Assembly (NCBI GenBank): GCA_039028895.1
Contig: JBCCHF010000050.1
Span: 1-40,530 of the forward strand
Reading direction: 5' to 3'
From: JAHDCJ01 sp039028895
GTDB lineage: Bacteria > Bacteroidota > Bacteroidia > Chitinophagales > Saprospiraceae
Length of the DNA: 40,530 nucleotides
Shown here: positions 1 to 8,376 of the stretch, one piece after another
Layout: each line of letters begins with the position of its first letter
Numbering within the stretch: the stretch's first letter is position 1
Made by a program: the position numbers and the translations under genes
Notes under the pieces: generated by a model
The model's database searches: none
The model's input: the letters and a program-made list of their open reading frames with translations, nothing else
Told to the model about the DNA's origin: nothing

Positions 1-301
1 CTTTTGATATTTAGGTTAAAGTTCTGATACATTCTTCTCCTAAATACTTTCAAAAACAAAAAAGTGAACTCGATCAGAATTTTTTTTCTTAGACATGAAA
101 TTTTCCATTCATTTATTGATGCGTGGAATATCCATTGATTAAAATAATACGTATTTTAAAATAGTTTCTTTTAACTAATATAAATTTAGAAAATTTCTTC
201 CTAAAGGTTCACTTTTTCTTTCCCCGACTAATTGTATTTTAGGATGGAGTTTTAAAATAAGCCAGGTTTTCCTTTTTAAAGAGGGAAAAAATTCAAGATC
301 A
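1..301. other. AT-rich non-coding leader region
   Basis: No convincing reading frame is visible on either strand. The stretch is strongly A/T-rich and presumably holds the promoter of the sigma-factor gene that follows, but I find no clean TAnnTTTG element in it. An 11-bp inverted repeat (arms 59-69 and 207-217) is present but is A/T-rich and widely spaced. Confidence 0.5.
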
Positions 302-856
302 ATGACTTACAACCAGTCTATTCTAAACGACATTCGAGATAACCCTGAAAAGACTATGAGAAGATTATACAAGGAATTCAGAAAGGGTTTTATGAGTTGG
401 ACCAGTCATCGTTTTGGAATTGACAAGGAGGATTCGAAGGATATTTTCCAGGAAACTATGGTAGCATTTTTTGTTAACGCTATATCAGGTCGACTTACAA
501 AACTAACGTCAACTAAAGCCTATATTTATGCCATTGGAAGAAATAAAATTCTAAATTTCCTGGAAGGAAATTCAAAAATTGTTTCCATGGAATTGGTGAA
601 TGAATTAAGAGTAGAAATCCATGACAATACCATAATTGAATCTATTTCACTAAACCACAGACAGCAAATAATAGCTGATGCAATTGGCAAACTAGGGGAA
701 AATTGTCAGAAATTATTGAAATTACTATTCTTTGAGCGCTTTAGTCATGAGGCCATTGCCCAAAGACTGAATTATTCAAATGCCGAATCTTCAAGAACAA
801 TGCGCAGGAGATGCCTGAATAATCTCGAAAAGATGCTTGATCCTGATTCACTTTAA
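302..856 (+). CDS. ECF-type RNA polymerase sigma factor
   Basis: A 184-residue sigma-70 family protein of ECF size. Region 2 spans about residues 20-90 and contains the acidic DSKDIFQE stretch followed by KAYIYAIGRNKI, matching the core-binding and -10 recognition helices. Region 4 spans about 120-176 with the HTH-like stretch FSHEAIAQRLNY and a basic recognition helix (RTMRRR). Region 3 is missing, as in ECF factors. The gene starts at an ATG and is followed after 30 bp by a membrane protein that is a probable anti-sigma factor, and then by two secreted-protein genes on the same strand. I infer that it controls this surface locus; its promoter target is unknown. Confidence 0.88.
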   Translation: MTYNQSILNDIRDNPEKTMRRLYKEFRKGFMSWTSHRFGIDKEDSKDIFQETMVAFFVNAISGRLTKLTSTKAYIYAIGRNKILNFLEGNSKIVSMELVNELRVEIHDNTIIESISLNHRQQIIADAIGKLGENCQKLLKLLFFERFSHEAIAQRLNYSNAESSRTMRRRCLNNLEKMLDPDSL

Positions 857-886
857 ATCATTAAAGTTCTTAACGTCTTAAATCTA

Positions 887-1621
887 ATGAGTAAGCAAAT
901 AACAGATGATGATTTGATAGAATTGTTTCTGATCGGTCAACTTTCAGAGCAACAGTCCTCCATTTTTGAAGCGAGAAAAAAAGATCCTGACTTCCAAAAA
1001 CGCTTTAATTTTCTTTCTGATGTATCAAAAGCTGTGGAAAGCCGGGTAGCTGATGAAATGAAAGCTATTCTAAAGGAAGAAGAACGGAAAATTGAGGCAA
1101 AAGGAAATAACATAATATGGCTTTTCGTTATTGCAGCTGCAGTGATAATTATCGTTTTTGGTACTCGATTTTTATTGCCATCAAATGATACCCCTCCTGA
1201 TCACTTTGCCGACCATTTCGTTCCTGTGGAAAACTTAATTGAAGTCTCAAATCGAGAAACGATAGATTCGGCTTTTGCCAATAGCGTCTATTCTAATTAT
1301 GAGGAAAAGAAATACGAAGAGGCCTTAGCGGGGTTCGACTCACTATTAAAAGCTGACAATAATCCTCTTTTCAGATTTTATAAAGCCAATACCCAACTGG
1401 CTCTGGGGGATATTGATGCTGCTTTGGTTGAATTGAATTCGATTTTACAAGTCGATAATTTCGACTTAGTTGATGAGACCAAATGGCTTTTGGCCCTTTC
1501 CTATCTAAGGAAAGAGAACTTTACTGCTGCAAAACCATTGCTAATTGATCTTGAATCTTCCACTCTTTTTAAAACAAGAGTGGATAAAATTTTGGAGGAT
1601 ACCAGATTAAAACAAGAATAA
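887..1621 (+). CDS. One-pass membrane protein with TPR-like outer domain, probable anti-sigma factor
   Basis: 244 residues. The N-terminal 70 residues are charged, helical and predicted cytoplasmic (they begin with a short acidic helix, TDDDLIELFLIGQL). One clear membrane helix lies at about residues 75-97 (IIWLFVIAAAVIIIVFG). The C-terminal half (about 130-244) has repeated helix-pair patterns such as YEEKKYEEALAGFDSLL and LALGDIDAALVELNSIL, typical of tetratricopeptide repeats, and should lie in the periplasm. Position directly after an ECF sigma gene, together with this topology, suggests a sigma-sequestering sensor. No zinc-binding HxxxCxxC motif is visible, so the anti-sigma role is inference from context. 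Confidence 0.7.
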   Translation: MSKQITDDDLIELFLIGQLSEQQSSIFEARKKDPDFQKRFNFLSDVSKAVESRVADEMKAILKEEERKIEAKGNNIIWLFVIAAAVIIIVFGTRFLLPSNDTPPDHFADHFVPVENLIEVSNRETIDSAFANSVYSNYEEKKYEEALAGFDSLLKADNNPLFRFYKANTQLALGDIDAALVELNSILQVDNFDLVDETKWLLALSYLRKENFTAAKPLLIDLESSTLFKTRVDKILEDTRLKQE

Positions 1622-1853
1622 ATTTTTTCCATCCGGATGGATAACAATTAAAGGTATTCTGTCAATTCTCTGGAAAATCTAAAAAATCCGAAATACCTCT
1701 CTTACTTCTAACTTACAACAATGAAAACGTTTTACACATTGTGGTAAAATAAATATTCTGACTATTCCTTTGGGAATCTTATTATTTCCTATCTTGGTAA
1801 TCTTCCGTTTTGTTATCCCTGACTTTTATTGTCGAATCATTCAAAAAATTAAA

Positions 1854-3353
1854 ATGCAAAAATTTCTATTCTTTTTGATAGGGATAGGTATGTCCCTTTC
1901 TGTCTACGCTAACAACATTGAAGTAAATAATGTTACTCTAACTGGTCAAAACCAAGGTGATCAGTTTACGCTTGTCCAATTTGATCTTAGTTGGGAAAAC
2001 TCCTGGCGAATTAGTGCAGGTCCTTCAAACTATGATGGTGCCTGGGTCTTTGTAAAATACAGGCAAAATAGCGGGCCATGGCAACATGGAACCATTAATT
2101 ATGTCAACGGCACTGCTGCCGCCGACGGACATACCGCACCATCAGGTGCAACTATCCAGACTTCATCAGATGGGGTTGGCGTATGGGTTTACCGTGACAG
2201 CGACGGAAGCGGCGATGTCAACTATCAATCGATTCAATTGCGATGGAATTATGGTTCTGATGGCGTTTCTAGCTCTGCAGTAGTTGATGTCCAGGTTTTT
2301 GCCATTGAAATGGTCAATATTCCTGAAGGCCTTTTCCTCTTAGGATCTAACAATTTTGGTGGTGATGAAACCGACCACTTTTATTATAACACTGGTGTTT
2401 TTGGTTCACAATCTCCATTTCCTGTCACATCAGAAGACGCTATTACGGTTAGTAATATTTCAGGACCTACGAACTTATTTTACGACATAGTAGCTACTGA
2501 GAATCAGGGCGATCAACTAGGCCCCATACCAGCTGAATACCCTAAAGGCTTTGCCGCTTTTTGGGTCATGAAATATGAGATCACTGAGGACCAATGGCTC
2601 TGCTTTTTCAACTCTCTGACTGACACGCAAAAAGACAACCATGATGTAACTGATGCAGATCATAAAAATACGGATGCGGTTGTTTCCAGAAATACTATTG
2701 CTTATACTTCAGGCAATGGGACTACACTTGCCCCTAACAGGGCCATCAGCTTTTTGAACTATAATGACTGTGCAGCTTATCTCGATTGGACAGGCCTTAG
2801 ATTTATCACCGAACTGGAATACGAAAAAGCCTCCAAAGGTCCAGTCCATGTCAATAATGCACTTGCTACAGGCGGTACAGCGGTTTTTGATGAACTCTAT
2901 AATATTAACAATGACGGTGAAGCCGATGCCATTATTACCAATCCTGGTGAGAACATCACCAATATGTGTTATTTCATTAATGATCCTGGAGGACCCATGA
3001 GAGTTGGTATTTTTGCAGCAAGTGCTGTCAACAATACAAGAGAGGAAACCGGAGGCAGTTACTTTGGTGTAATGGAATTAAGTGGTAACCTTTACGAACG
3101 TTGTATTGGCGTCGGCACTCCTCTAAATCGGGGTTATGAAGGGACTCATGGCGATGGTGAGCTAACCTTTTCAGGTCAACATAACGTACTTACCTGGCCA
3201 GCTCCTGGTTCGGAAGGTGCACATGCTTACCGTGGCGGATCATGGTCAAATGATATTGGATTTTGCAGAACAGCAGACAGGACTTCTGCGTGCATTTTAA
3301 ATTCTGTTACCAATTCAAGAATTGGTCTCAGAGGAGGCCGTACAGCAGAATAA
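1854..3353 (+). CDS. Secreted SUMF1 / formylglycine-generating-enzyme-fold protein
   Basis: The frame is open from a TTG at 1770, but the ATG at 1854 is preferred because it starts directly with a signal peptide (MQKFLFFLIGIGM, cleavage after VYA), giving 499 residues. The C-terminal half has the SUMF1/FGE-sulfatase pattern: VMKYEITEDQW, LDWTGLRFITELEYEKA, a central GVMELSGNLYE and the terminal AYRGGSWSNDIGFCRTADR with GLRGGR. The N-terminal half (about 20-140) is a beta-rich domain with WVFVKYR. Catalytic FGEs need a cysteine pair in the C-terminal loop. Only C and R of FCRTADR plus a distant C are seen here, so the protein is more likely a structural or binding member than a formylglycine maker. 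It ends 3 bp before the repeat-protein gene. Confidence 0.8.
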   Translation: MQKFLFFLIGIGMSLSVYANNIEVNNVTLTGQNQGDQFTLVQFDLSWENSWRISAGPSNYDGAWVFVKYRQNSGPWQHGTINYVNGTAAADGHTAPSGATIQTSSDGVGVWVYRDSDGSGDVNYQSIQLRWNYGSDGVSSSAVVDVQVFAIEMVNIPEGLFLLGSNNFGGDETDHFYYNTGVFGSQSPFPVTSEDAITVSNISGPTNLFYDIVATENQGDQLGPIPAEYPKGFAAFWVMKYEITEDQWLCFFNSLTDTQKDNHDVTDADHKNTDAVVSRNTIAYTSGNGTTLAPNRAISFLNYNDCAAYLDWTGLRFITELEYEKASKGPVHVNNALATGGTAVFDELYNINNDGEADAIITNPGENITNMCYFINDPGGPMRVGIFAASAVNNTREETGGSYFGVMELSGNLYERCIGVGTPLNRGYEGTHGDGELTFSGQHNVLTWPAPGSEGAHAYRGGSWSNDIGFCRTADRTSACILNSVTNSRIGLRGGRTAE

Positions 3354-3356
3354 TCC

Positions 3357-4625
3357 ATGGTTCACATAATGACATATCAATTAAGGCTAAGCCTTTTATT
3401 GGTGATGCTGTTTTTCTCGGGCCAATCACTTTTTGCACAATACGACGGAGGTACTGGAGATGGTAACGATAAATCAGGTGTTATCCAAAGTACGCTTAAG
3501 GGACTTCAGTTTAATGACTTTCCACTGTTTCAGGGTGGCGCAGGTGATGGTGCTGACAAATTCCTTTTTGTAGGTGTTTTGAATGGAACAGATATATCAG
3601 TACTGTTTAGTGGCGGTGAAGGCGACGGTTTCGACAAAGAACAGTTTAATGGTTCTATAGACGGCACTTCAGTTACAGGACTATATAGTGGCGGTGAAGG
3701 CGACGGTTTCGACAAAGAGCAATTTAATGGCACTATAGACGGTACTTCAATATCCGGGCTTTACAGTGGTGGTGAAGGTGACGGCTTTGACAAAGAGCAA
3801 TTTAACGGTATCCTTGACGGCACCTCGATAATCGGACTTTATAGTGGCGGCGAAGGTGATGGGTTTGACAAAGAGCAGTTTAACGGTATCATTGACGGTA
3901 CCGATATTGCCATTTTGTACGGTGGTGGTATTGGCGATGGGTTTGACAAAGAACAGTTTAACGGTATCATTGACGGTACCGATATTGCCATTTTGTACGG
4001 TGGTGGTATTGGCGATGGGTTTGACAAAGCTGCCTACTCCGGTATTTTGACCATCGCGCTTCCAATAGAGTTAATCGTTTTTGATGCCTTTCCGGAACAT
4101 AAGCATGTTGTTGTTTTCTGGATTACTGCAAATGAGATTGATAACGACTTTTTTACTGTTCAAAGAACTAAAGATTTTACGGCTGTCGAATCCATTGGTG
4201 ATATCAATACACAGGGCAACCTGAATGGAGAACAGAATTACGAATTTCTGGACCTGGATCCGTTTTCAGGATTGTCATATTACCGATTAAAGTCTACTGC
4301 ATTGAATGGAGAAGTGGAGTTTTCAGACTGGGTAGATGTCCGATTTGAAGGCATTTCAACGCTTGGCGATGTCACTCTTTATCCAAATCCGACATCAGCA
4401 GAATCTGTTAACCTACGCCTGGAAAGCTTTGATGCCGAATGGGATATAAGTGTAAAGATCACATCGATGGATGGTAAATTGATTTACCTAAAAGAACAAC
4501 TGGACCTCAGTGGCAACCAAGACGAATTCATACTTCAACTTGGTCGCGATCTCGCCGCTGGCTTATACGTCGTCTCTATTTATGGAGATTATAATAAGTC
4601 TGTCTTATTAATGAAGGCGAAGTAA
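3357..4625 (+). CDS. T9SS-sorted secreted protein with GGxGDGxDK repeats
   Basis: 422 residues. A signal peptide (about 1-27, ending LFAQ) is followed by eight GGxGDGxDK motifs beginning near residues 31, 60, 86, 112, 138, 164, 190 and 216, so most are spaced by exactly 26 residues. A beta-sandwich-like segment follows (about 235-330, with ELIVFDAF and VVVFWITANEIDNDFF, a form common just before Bacteroidota sorting tails). The C-terminal domain (about 338-422) starts VTLYPNPTS and ends GLYVVSIYG plus KSVLLMKAK, a type A T9SS sorting domain. The product is therefore expected on the cell surface or released. The Asp/Gly motif suggests calcium binding, which is inference. An alternative start is the ATG at 3369. 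It converges with the pullulanase gene, leaving 2 bp between stops. Confidence 0.85.
   Translation: MVHIMTYQLRLSLLLVMLFFSGQSLFAQYDGGTGDGNDKSGVIQSTLKGLQFNDFPLFQGGAGDGADKFLFVGVLNGTDISVLFSGGEGDGFDKEQFNGSIDGTSVTGLYSGGEGDGFDKEQFNGTIDGTSISGLYSGGEGDGFDKEQFNGILDGTSIIGLYSGGEGDGFDKEQFNGIIDGTDIAILYGGGIGDGFDKEQFNGIIDGTDIAILYGGGIGDGFDKAAYSGILTIALPIELIVFDAFPEHKHVVVFWITANEIDNDFFTVQRTKDFTAVESIGDINTQGNLNGEQNYEFLDLDPFSGLSYYRLKSTALNGEVEFSDWVDVRFEGISTLGDVTLYPNPTSAESVNLRLESFDAEWDISVKITSMDGKLIYLKEQLDLSGNQDEFILQLGRDLAAGLYVVSIYGDYNKSVLLMKAK
3447..4031 (+). repeat. 78-bp in-frame tandem repeats encoding GGxGDGxDK units
   Basis: Seven units of 78 bp (26 codons) follow a first diverged unit. The units beginning at 3843 and 3921 are nearly identical: the 48-bp second half is the same except for one G/A difference, and the start of the next unit at 3999 repeats the 3921 unit exactly for about 33 bp. 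Earlier units diverge mainly at third codon positions. This gradient points to recent expansion at the 3' end of the array. Confidence 0.9.
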
Positions 4626-4627
4626 AC

Positions 4628-6607
4628 TTACCGATAAGCAATCATCATAGAAATAGCAGGCACCGAGATTTTTCCAGAAACTTCTCGGATGCCTGCTTCA
4701 TTAATCTCGTTGCCTAAAACAGCAAGTGTCCATTCGCCTTCAAGCTCGACATCTACGCTATCGGTGCTTGCATTGTAGCAGACTTCAATTTCTGACCATG
4801 CATCGTCGTTGGCATTTTCGCTGATCCGGTATCTGACAACAAATGGCTGGGAATCGTGGAATTTCAGTTTTTCCCTGACCATCTCAGCTGTCGGCATATA
4901 AAAAGCGGGGTGATTCTTTCTAAGTTGAATAAGATCACGATAATACTCAAAAACATCATTGTGCTGGATTTTCCAATTCCAGTCGATGCGGTTAATTTCG
5001 TCTGGCTTATTGAAGGAATTATGTTCGCCTCCTTTGGTCCGCATCATTTCTACTCCGGCATGCAGAAAAGGGGTTCCTTGGGTAGTTAACACGATGGCAT
5101 TGGACAGCTTATGCATCGCTTTGATCGTTTTTTCGTCAGCATCGGCTCTTGAAATTATCAACTTGTCATATAGCGTCTGGTTATCGTGGCAGGATACATA
5201 TGAAACGGCTTGCCAAGGTTCTTTTGCCCATGGTGCATCTGAGTAGTTGACAGCTTTGTAGTCGATCTGATCATGCTGTATTGATCCGACAACTCCAAAC
5301 TGAATAGATGGCTCCTTACCAGGGGTTCCGCTTACGAACCCTCCTTCTTCATCAACAAATACTGAGCCTTTCAATCCGTCACGAAGATCATCGCTAAACG
5401 CTGAAATATTGGTCATTCGGTGTGTATGTTTCTTTAAGGCCTGATCATTTTCCGGTAACGGAGAAGAACCTGCAGTCCAGCCTTCTCCATAAACAAAAAT
5501 GTCAGAATTGATGGCTTCAAGTATAGCAGCCACTTGGTTCATTGTTTCGATATCGTGAATACCCATCAGGTCAAAACGGAAACCATCAAGATGGTATTCA
5601 TTGACCCAGTATTTTACAGATTCGAGGATATACTTGCGCATCATTGGTCTTTCAGATGCTGTCTCGTTGCCACACGCAGAGGCATTTGACCAACTGCCAT
5701 CTTCGTTAAATCGATAATAATAGCCTGGTGTTTCGAGACTGAAATTGGATGTTTCATTTCTACCAGTATGGTTATAAACAACATCCAGTATCACACCAAT
5801 ACCATTGTCATGGAATGCTTTTACCATTTGCTTGAATTCCTTTATCCTTACCTCAGCATTGAACGGATCGCTGGAGAATGACCCTTCCGGAACGTTGTAG
5901 TTTTGAGGATCGTACCCCCAGTTAAATTGAGCGCTATCCAATTTGGCTTCTTCAATCGCGTGGTGATCATAACTTGGTAGTAAATGGACATGAGTAATGC
6001 CCAATTCCTTCATATGATCGATGGCAGTAGATACATTTCCTGGACCTTTGGTGCCTTCTTCAACAAGACCGAGATATTTTCCCGGAAAAGAAGAACCCGA
6101 ATTAGGGTGAATGGTAATATCGCGAACATGTAATTCGTAAATCAAAGCTTCACTTGGTTTGTCTACTGCCGGACCTTTATCATCCGCCCACCCTTCAGGG
6201 TTAGTGGATTCAAGGTCGATGATCATTGCCCGTTTGCCGTTGACGCCTACTGCCTGAGCATAGATACCTGGGGTTTCGTCCAACCAGTCACCATCAACTT
6301 TCACCTGGTAGGTATAATAAACACCGTTCATATCACCTTTTAGTTTGACTTTCCAGAGACCCGTTTCATATTGAACCAGGGGATGATTTTCAAAAGGTTC
6401 GCCACCATCACCATTCCTGTAAAGGTGAACCTGAACCTGCTCTGCTACTGGTGACCATAATGTTAAATGGGTTTCTGTCGGGGAATATTTAGGCCAAAGG
6501 TCTTCTTCTGGGTATGCCGGATAATCGTCGTAGGAAGCATACTCGGGAGTAGTTGGTTGACAGGCTGCAAATGCGAGAAGGAGCACGATAATGGGAAAGT
6601 ATTTCAT
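4628..6607 (-). CDS. pulA: Type I pullulanase (GH13 alpha-glucan debranching lipoprotein)
   Basis: 659 residues, a usual length for a Bacteroidota type I pullulanase, which hydrolyses alpha-1,6 bonds in pullulan, starch and glycogen fragments. The N-terminus is a lipoprotein signal with Cys16 as the lipidated residue. A CBM48-like beta domain lies at about 45-130. The catalytic GH13 barrel has the family marker FNWGYDP (228-234), region I DVVYNH (275-280), region II GFRFD with nucleophile Asp346, region III VYGEGW with acid/base Glu375, and region IV SCHDNQ with Asp475. All catalytic residues are present. A short beta-sandwich tail follows the barrel. It is a single gene with no SusCD pair or other glycan genes nearby. 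Confidence 0.93.
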   Translation of the reverse strand: MKYFPIIVLLLAFAACQPTTPEYASYDDYPAYPEEDLWPKYSPTETHLTLWSPVAEQVQVHLYRNGDGGEPFENHPLVQYETGLWKVKLKGDMNGVYYTYQVKVDGDWLDETPGIYAQAVGVNGKRAMIIDLESTNPEGWADDKGPAVDKPSEALIYELHVRDITIHPNSGSSFPGKYLGLVEEGTKGPGNVSTAIDHMKELGITHVHLLPSYDHHAIEEAKLDSAQFNWGYDPQNYNVPEGSFSSDPFNAEVRIKEFKQMVKAFHDNGIGVILDVVYNHTGRNETSNFSLETPGYYYRFNEDGSWSNASACGNETASERPMMRKYILESVKYWVNEYHLDGFRFDLMGIHDIETMNQVAAILEAINSDIFVYGEGWTAGSSPLPENDQALKKHTHRMTNISAFSDDLRDGLKGSVFVDEEGGFVSGTPGKEPSIQFGVVGSIQHDQIDYKAVNYSDAPWAKEPWQAVSYVSCHDNQTLYDKLIISRADADEKTIKAMHKLSNAIVLTTQGTPFLHAGVEMMRTKGGEHNSFNKPDEINRIDWNWKIQHNDVFEYYRDLIQLRKNHPAFYMPTAEMVREKLKFHDSQPFVVRYRISENANDDAWSEIEVCYNASTDSVDVELEGEWTLAVLGNEINEAGIREVSGKISVPAISMMIAYR

Positions 6608-6679
6608 AGTTGATGGTTGAAAATTTATTTTTTGTTGATTATTACGAATTAACTATTGGGCACAATTAAAAGCTAGCTG

Positions 6680-6687
6680 CAAATGTA
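6680..6687 (-). promoter_or_regulatory. Candidate -7 promoter element for pulA
   Basis: On the minus strand the bases read TACATTTG, an exact match to the Bacteroidota -7 consensus TAnnTTTG, about 70 bp upstream of the pulA ATG. No clear -33 TTG is seen at the right spacing, so this is a moderate call. Confidence 0.4.
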
Positions 6688-6712
6688 GCTGTTGGTAAGA
6701 TATTAAAAACTG

Positions 6713-6730
6713 GAATGTGTGAACACATTC
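6713..6730. promoter_or_regulatory. Inverted repeat upstream of pulA promoter
   Basis: GAATGTG and CACATTC are separated by TGAA, giving a perfect 7-bp stem. There is no T-run, so it is not an intrinsic terminator. It sits about 25-50 bp upstream of the candidate pulA -7 element, where an activator could bind. The function is inferred from position only. Confidence 0.35.
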
Positions 6731-6920
6731 ACCTCAGTAATTAACATACAGGAGATTATCGCCTTCTGGTATGTGTGGTAAGAATTCGTTGGTTTTCTTT
6801 TTTCACCAATAGGTCACTTCTGTGGCCCCAAATCTTTGGCCTGGCCTGTCGACCACTTTTCTGATAACCTTGAACCTTTTCCCTAATTCTTTGTCTTTTG
6901 ATCGAGCCATTGTTTGCCTA

Positions 6921-7217
6921 ATGAACGTGAAAAAGACATACAACCTAAGTGACGCTGATGTAGACCGCATCATCAATATGGCATGGGAAGACAGAACCCC
7001 TTTCGAAGCCATTGAGTTTCAGTTTGGGTTATCCGAGGCAGAAGTCATCAAGTTGATGAAATCTGAAATGCGACTCAATAACTGGAAAAAATGGCGGGCA
7101 AGGGTTAGTGGTCGCAAAACAAAACATGCCAAACTAAAAGGTAAGGAAGTAGACCGATTCCGCTCAAAATCACAAAAAGAGATAACCAGTCATCGCATTT
7201 CTAAAAAGAAATATTAA
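6921..7217 (+). CDS. DUF2805 / TIGR03643 family small basic protein
   Basis: 98 residues from the ATG at 6921. The frame is open from a GTG at 6822, but the family N-terminus aligns with KKTYNLSDADVDRIINMAWEDR just after this ATG. The core pattern is DRTPFEAIEFQFGLSEAEV followed by LNNWKKWRARVSGR and a lysine/arginine-rich tail (HRISKKKY). The helix pattern of residues 10-55 looks like an HTH (EAIEFQFGLSEAEVIKLM), so nucleic-acid binding is plausible. The function of the family is not established. It is flanked by non-coding stretches on both sides, with no operon partner. Confidence 0.75.
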   Translation: MNVKKTYNLSDADVDRIINMAWEDRTPFEAIEFQFGLSEAEVIKLMKSEMRLNNWKKWRARVSGRKTKHAKLKGKEVDRFRSKSQKEITSHRISKKKY

Positions 7218-7473
7218 GAGTAATAGGTTCACTTATTCTGTTTTCACGTAATTGGTTTTACCATAAATCATCAATTCTCCTACCGTTAACCTTCCCAGGC
7301 ATGTATTTTAAGAAACGAATCCCATTTCCTTAGCATTTTAGACCTAATGGCCTTAAATTCAGGGCAATAAGACGTTTTCCATCATAAAAGAAGCTTATTT
7401 TTTGTTCTGTTTCATTGATTGAAAAGAGCAACCTGGTAAGTATTGAGATTAGACACACCAAATACAAAGAACT
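7218..7473. other. Intergenic region, nothing recognised
   Basis: 256 bp with no open frame, no strong hairpin with a T-run and no exact TAnnTTTG element. It presumably carries the promoter for the following gene. Confidence 0.4.
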
Positions 7474-8340
7474 ATGGATTCCATTCAAACATTAATTACA
7501 TCGCTTAGAGCATTGGGTGACACGCTGGATGATATTGCAAAACTTAAAGGCAAAAAAAAGGGAAGATGGGAAGCCATCCGTTCAGAAGCAGAAGATGTTA
7601 AAACAGAATTAGTTGATTATGCACTAGAACAATTGGCTACAGATAAAGATAAAATAACTTATGGATCGGGTACGCCGTCCAAAAGTATATGCTTCCATAT
7701 CCAGGGAGAAATCGATGGGGCTGAGAAGAAAGACGGCCTTTTAGGTCTTGCCCAAATCTATGAAAGATACCATATGGAAGAAATTAAAAAATCAAGGTCA
7801 AAAGGTAAGGAAAAGCTTGATCTGCTGGAAGAGTTACCCGGCCAACTTTCCAAAGTAGAGGAAGATGCAGAAGACTATTTGGACGACCTTGATGAAGCCA
7901 ACGAAGATTCAAAGATCAATTTTAAAAAGAATCCCTTGTACGGACATTTTAAAAATGGGGTAACACTTACTATGAAGGGTGCAAGAACACTGAAACGCTT
8001 TGATCTTGAAAAAGGAAAAGGCGAAGAATTCCTTACTAGTTTCTTCAGCCTGGCAAATGAAATTAAAGGCCTGGTTAAGGACGTTTCTTCTGCCAACAAA
8101 CATGACGAGATTAAAACGCTCGCCAGGAATTTTTGTAAGAAGCATTATGATAATTTTGTCAAGCTGCACCGAGAAGCCATGGCCTTCAAAATTGAACCAG
8201 AGATCAAGAAAAGAAAAGTCTTAAAAAACAAAGTCACCAATCAGGGCGATATTGACGCATGGAAACGTGCAAGAAAGGCCTTTGACATGGCTACAACCGG
8301 AGCATTTGATCTTTTTGACACTTTGGACAAAATGCAATAA
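7474..8340 (+). CDS. Hypothetical helical cytoplasmic protein
   Basis: 288 residues starting at an ATG. I do not recognise a family. There is no signal peptide or membrane helix. The protein is rich in Lys, Glu and Asp with long predicted helices, including a charged stretch at about 100-150 (SRSKGKEKLDLLEEL, EEDAEDYLDDLDEANED) that may form a coiled coil, and a C-terminal helix ending FDLFDTLDKMQ. The only cysteines are two single ones. It is followed by the GNAT gene after about 36 bp, so the two may be cotranscribed, but nothing links them functionally. Confidence 0.7.
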   Translation: MDSIQTLITSLRALGDTLDDIAKLKGKKKGRWEAIRSEAEDVKTELVDYALEQLATDKDKITYGSGTPSKSICFHIQGEIDGAEKKDGLLGLAQIYERYHMEEIKKSRSKGKEKLDLLEELPGQLSKVEEDAEDYLDDLDEANEDSKINFKKNPLYGHFKNGVTLTMKGARTLKRFDLEKGKGEEFLTSFFSLANEIKGLVKDVSSANKHDEIKTLARNFCKKHYDNFVKLHREAMAFKIEPEIKKRKVLKNKVTNQGDIDAWKRARKAFDMATTGAFDLFDTLDKMQ

Positions 8341-8376
8341 ACCTAAAGTTTCACCTTATAGATCAAGCTAATATTG

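Noticed and set aside
59..217. 11-bp inverted repeat AAAAAGTGAAC/GTTCACTTTTT in the first 220 bases
   Set aside because: A/T-rich arms 137 bp apart, with no transposase or target duplication; it may be chance.
3530..4027. Proline/serine-rich minus-strand frames opposite the glycine repeats
   Set aside because: They are the antisense of the GGxGDGxDK repeats and show the same period; shadow frames.
3447..4031. Possibility that the regular 78-bp repeats are a CRISPR array
   Set aside because: The repeats are contiguous and coding with no spacers; they encode protein repeats.
6822..6920. N-terminal extension of the DUF2805 protein from a GTG at 6822
   Set aside because: The extension has no family counterpart and the ATG at 6921 starts at the conserved N-terminus.
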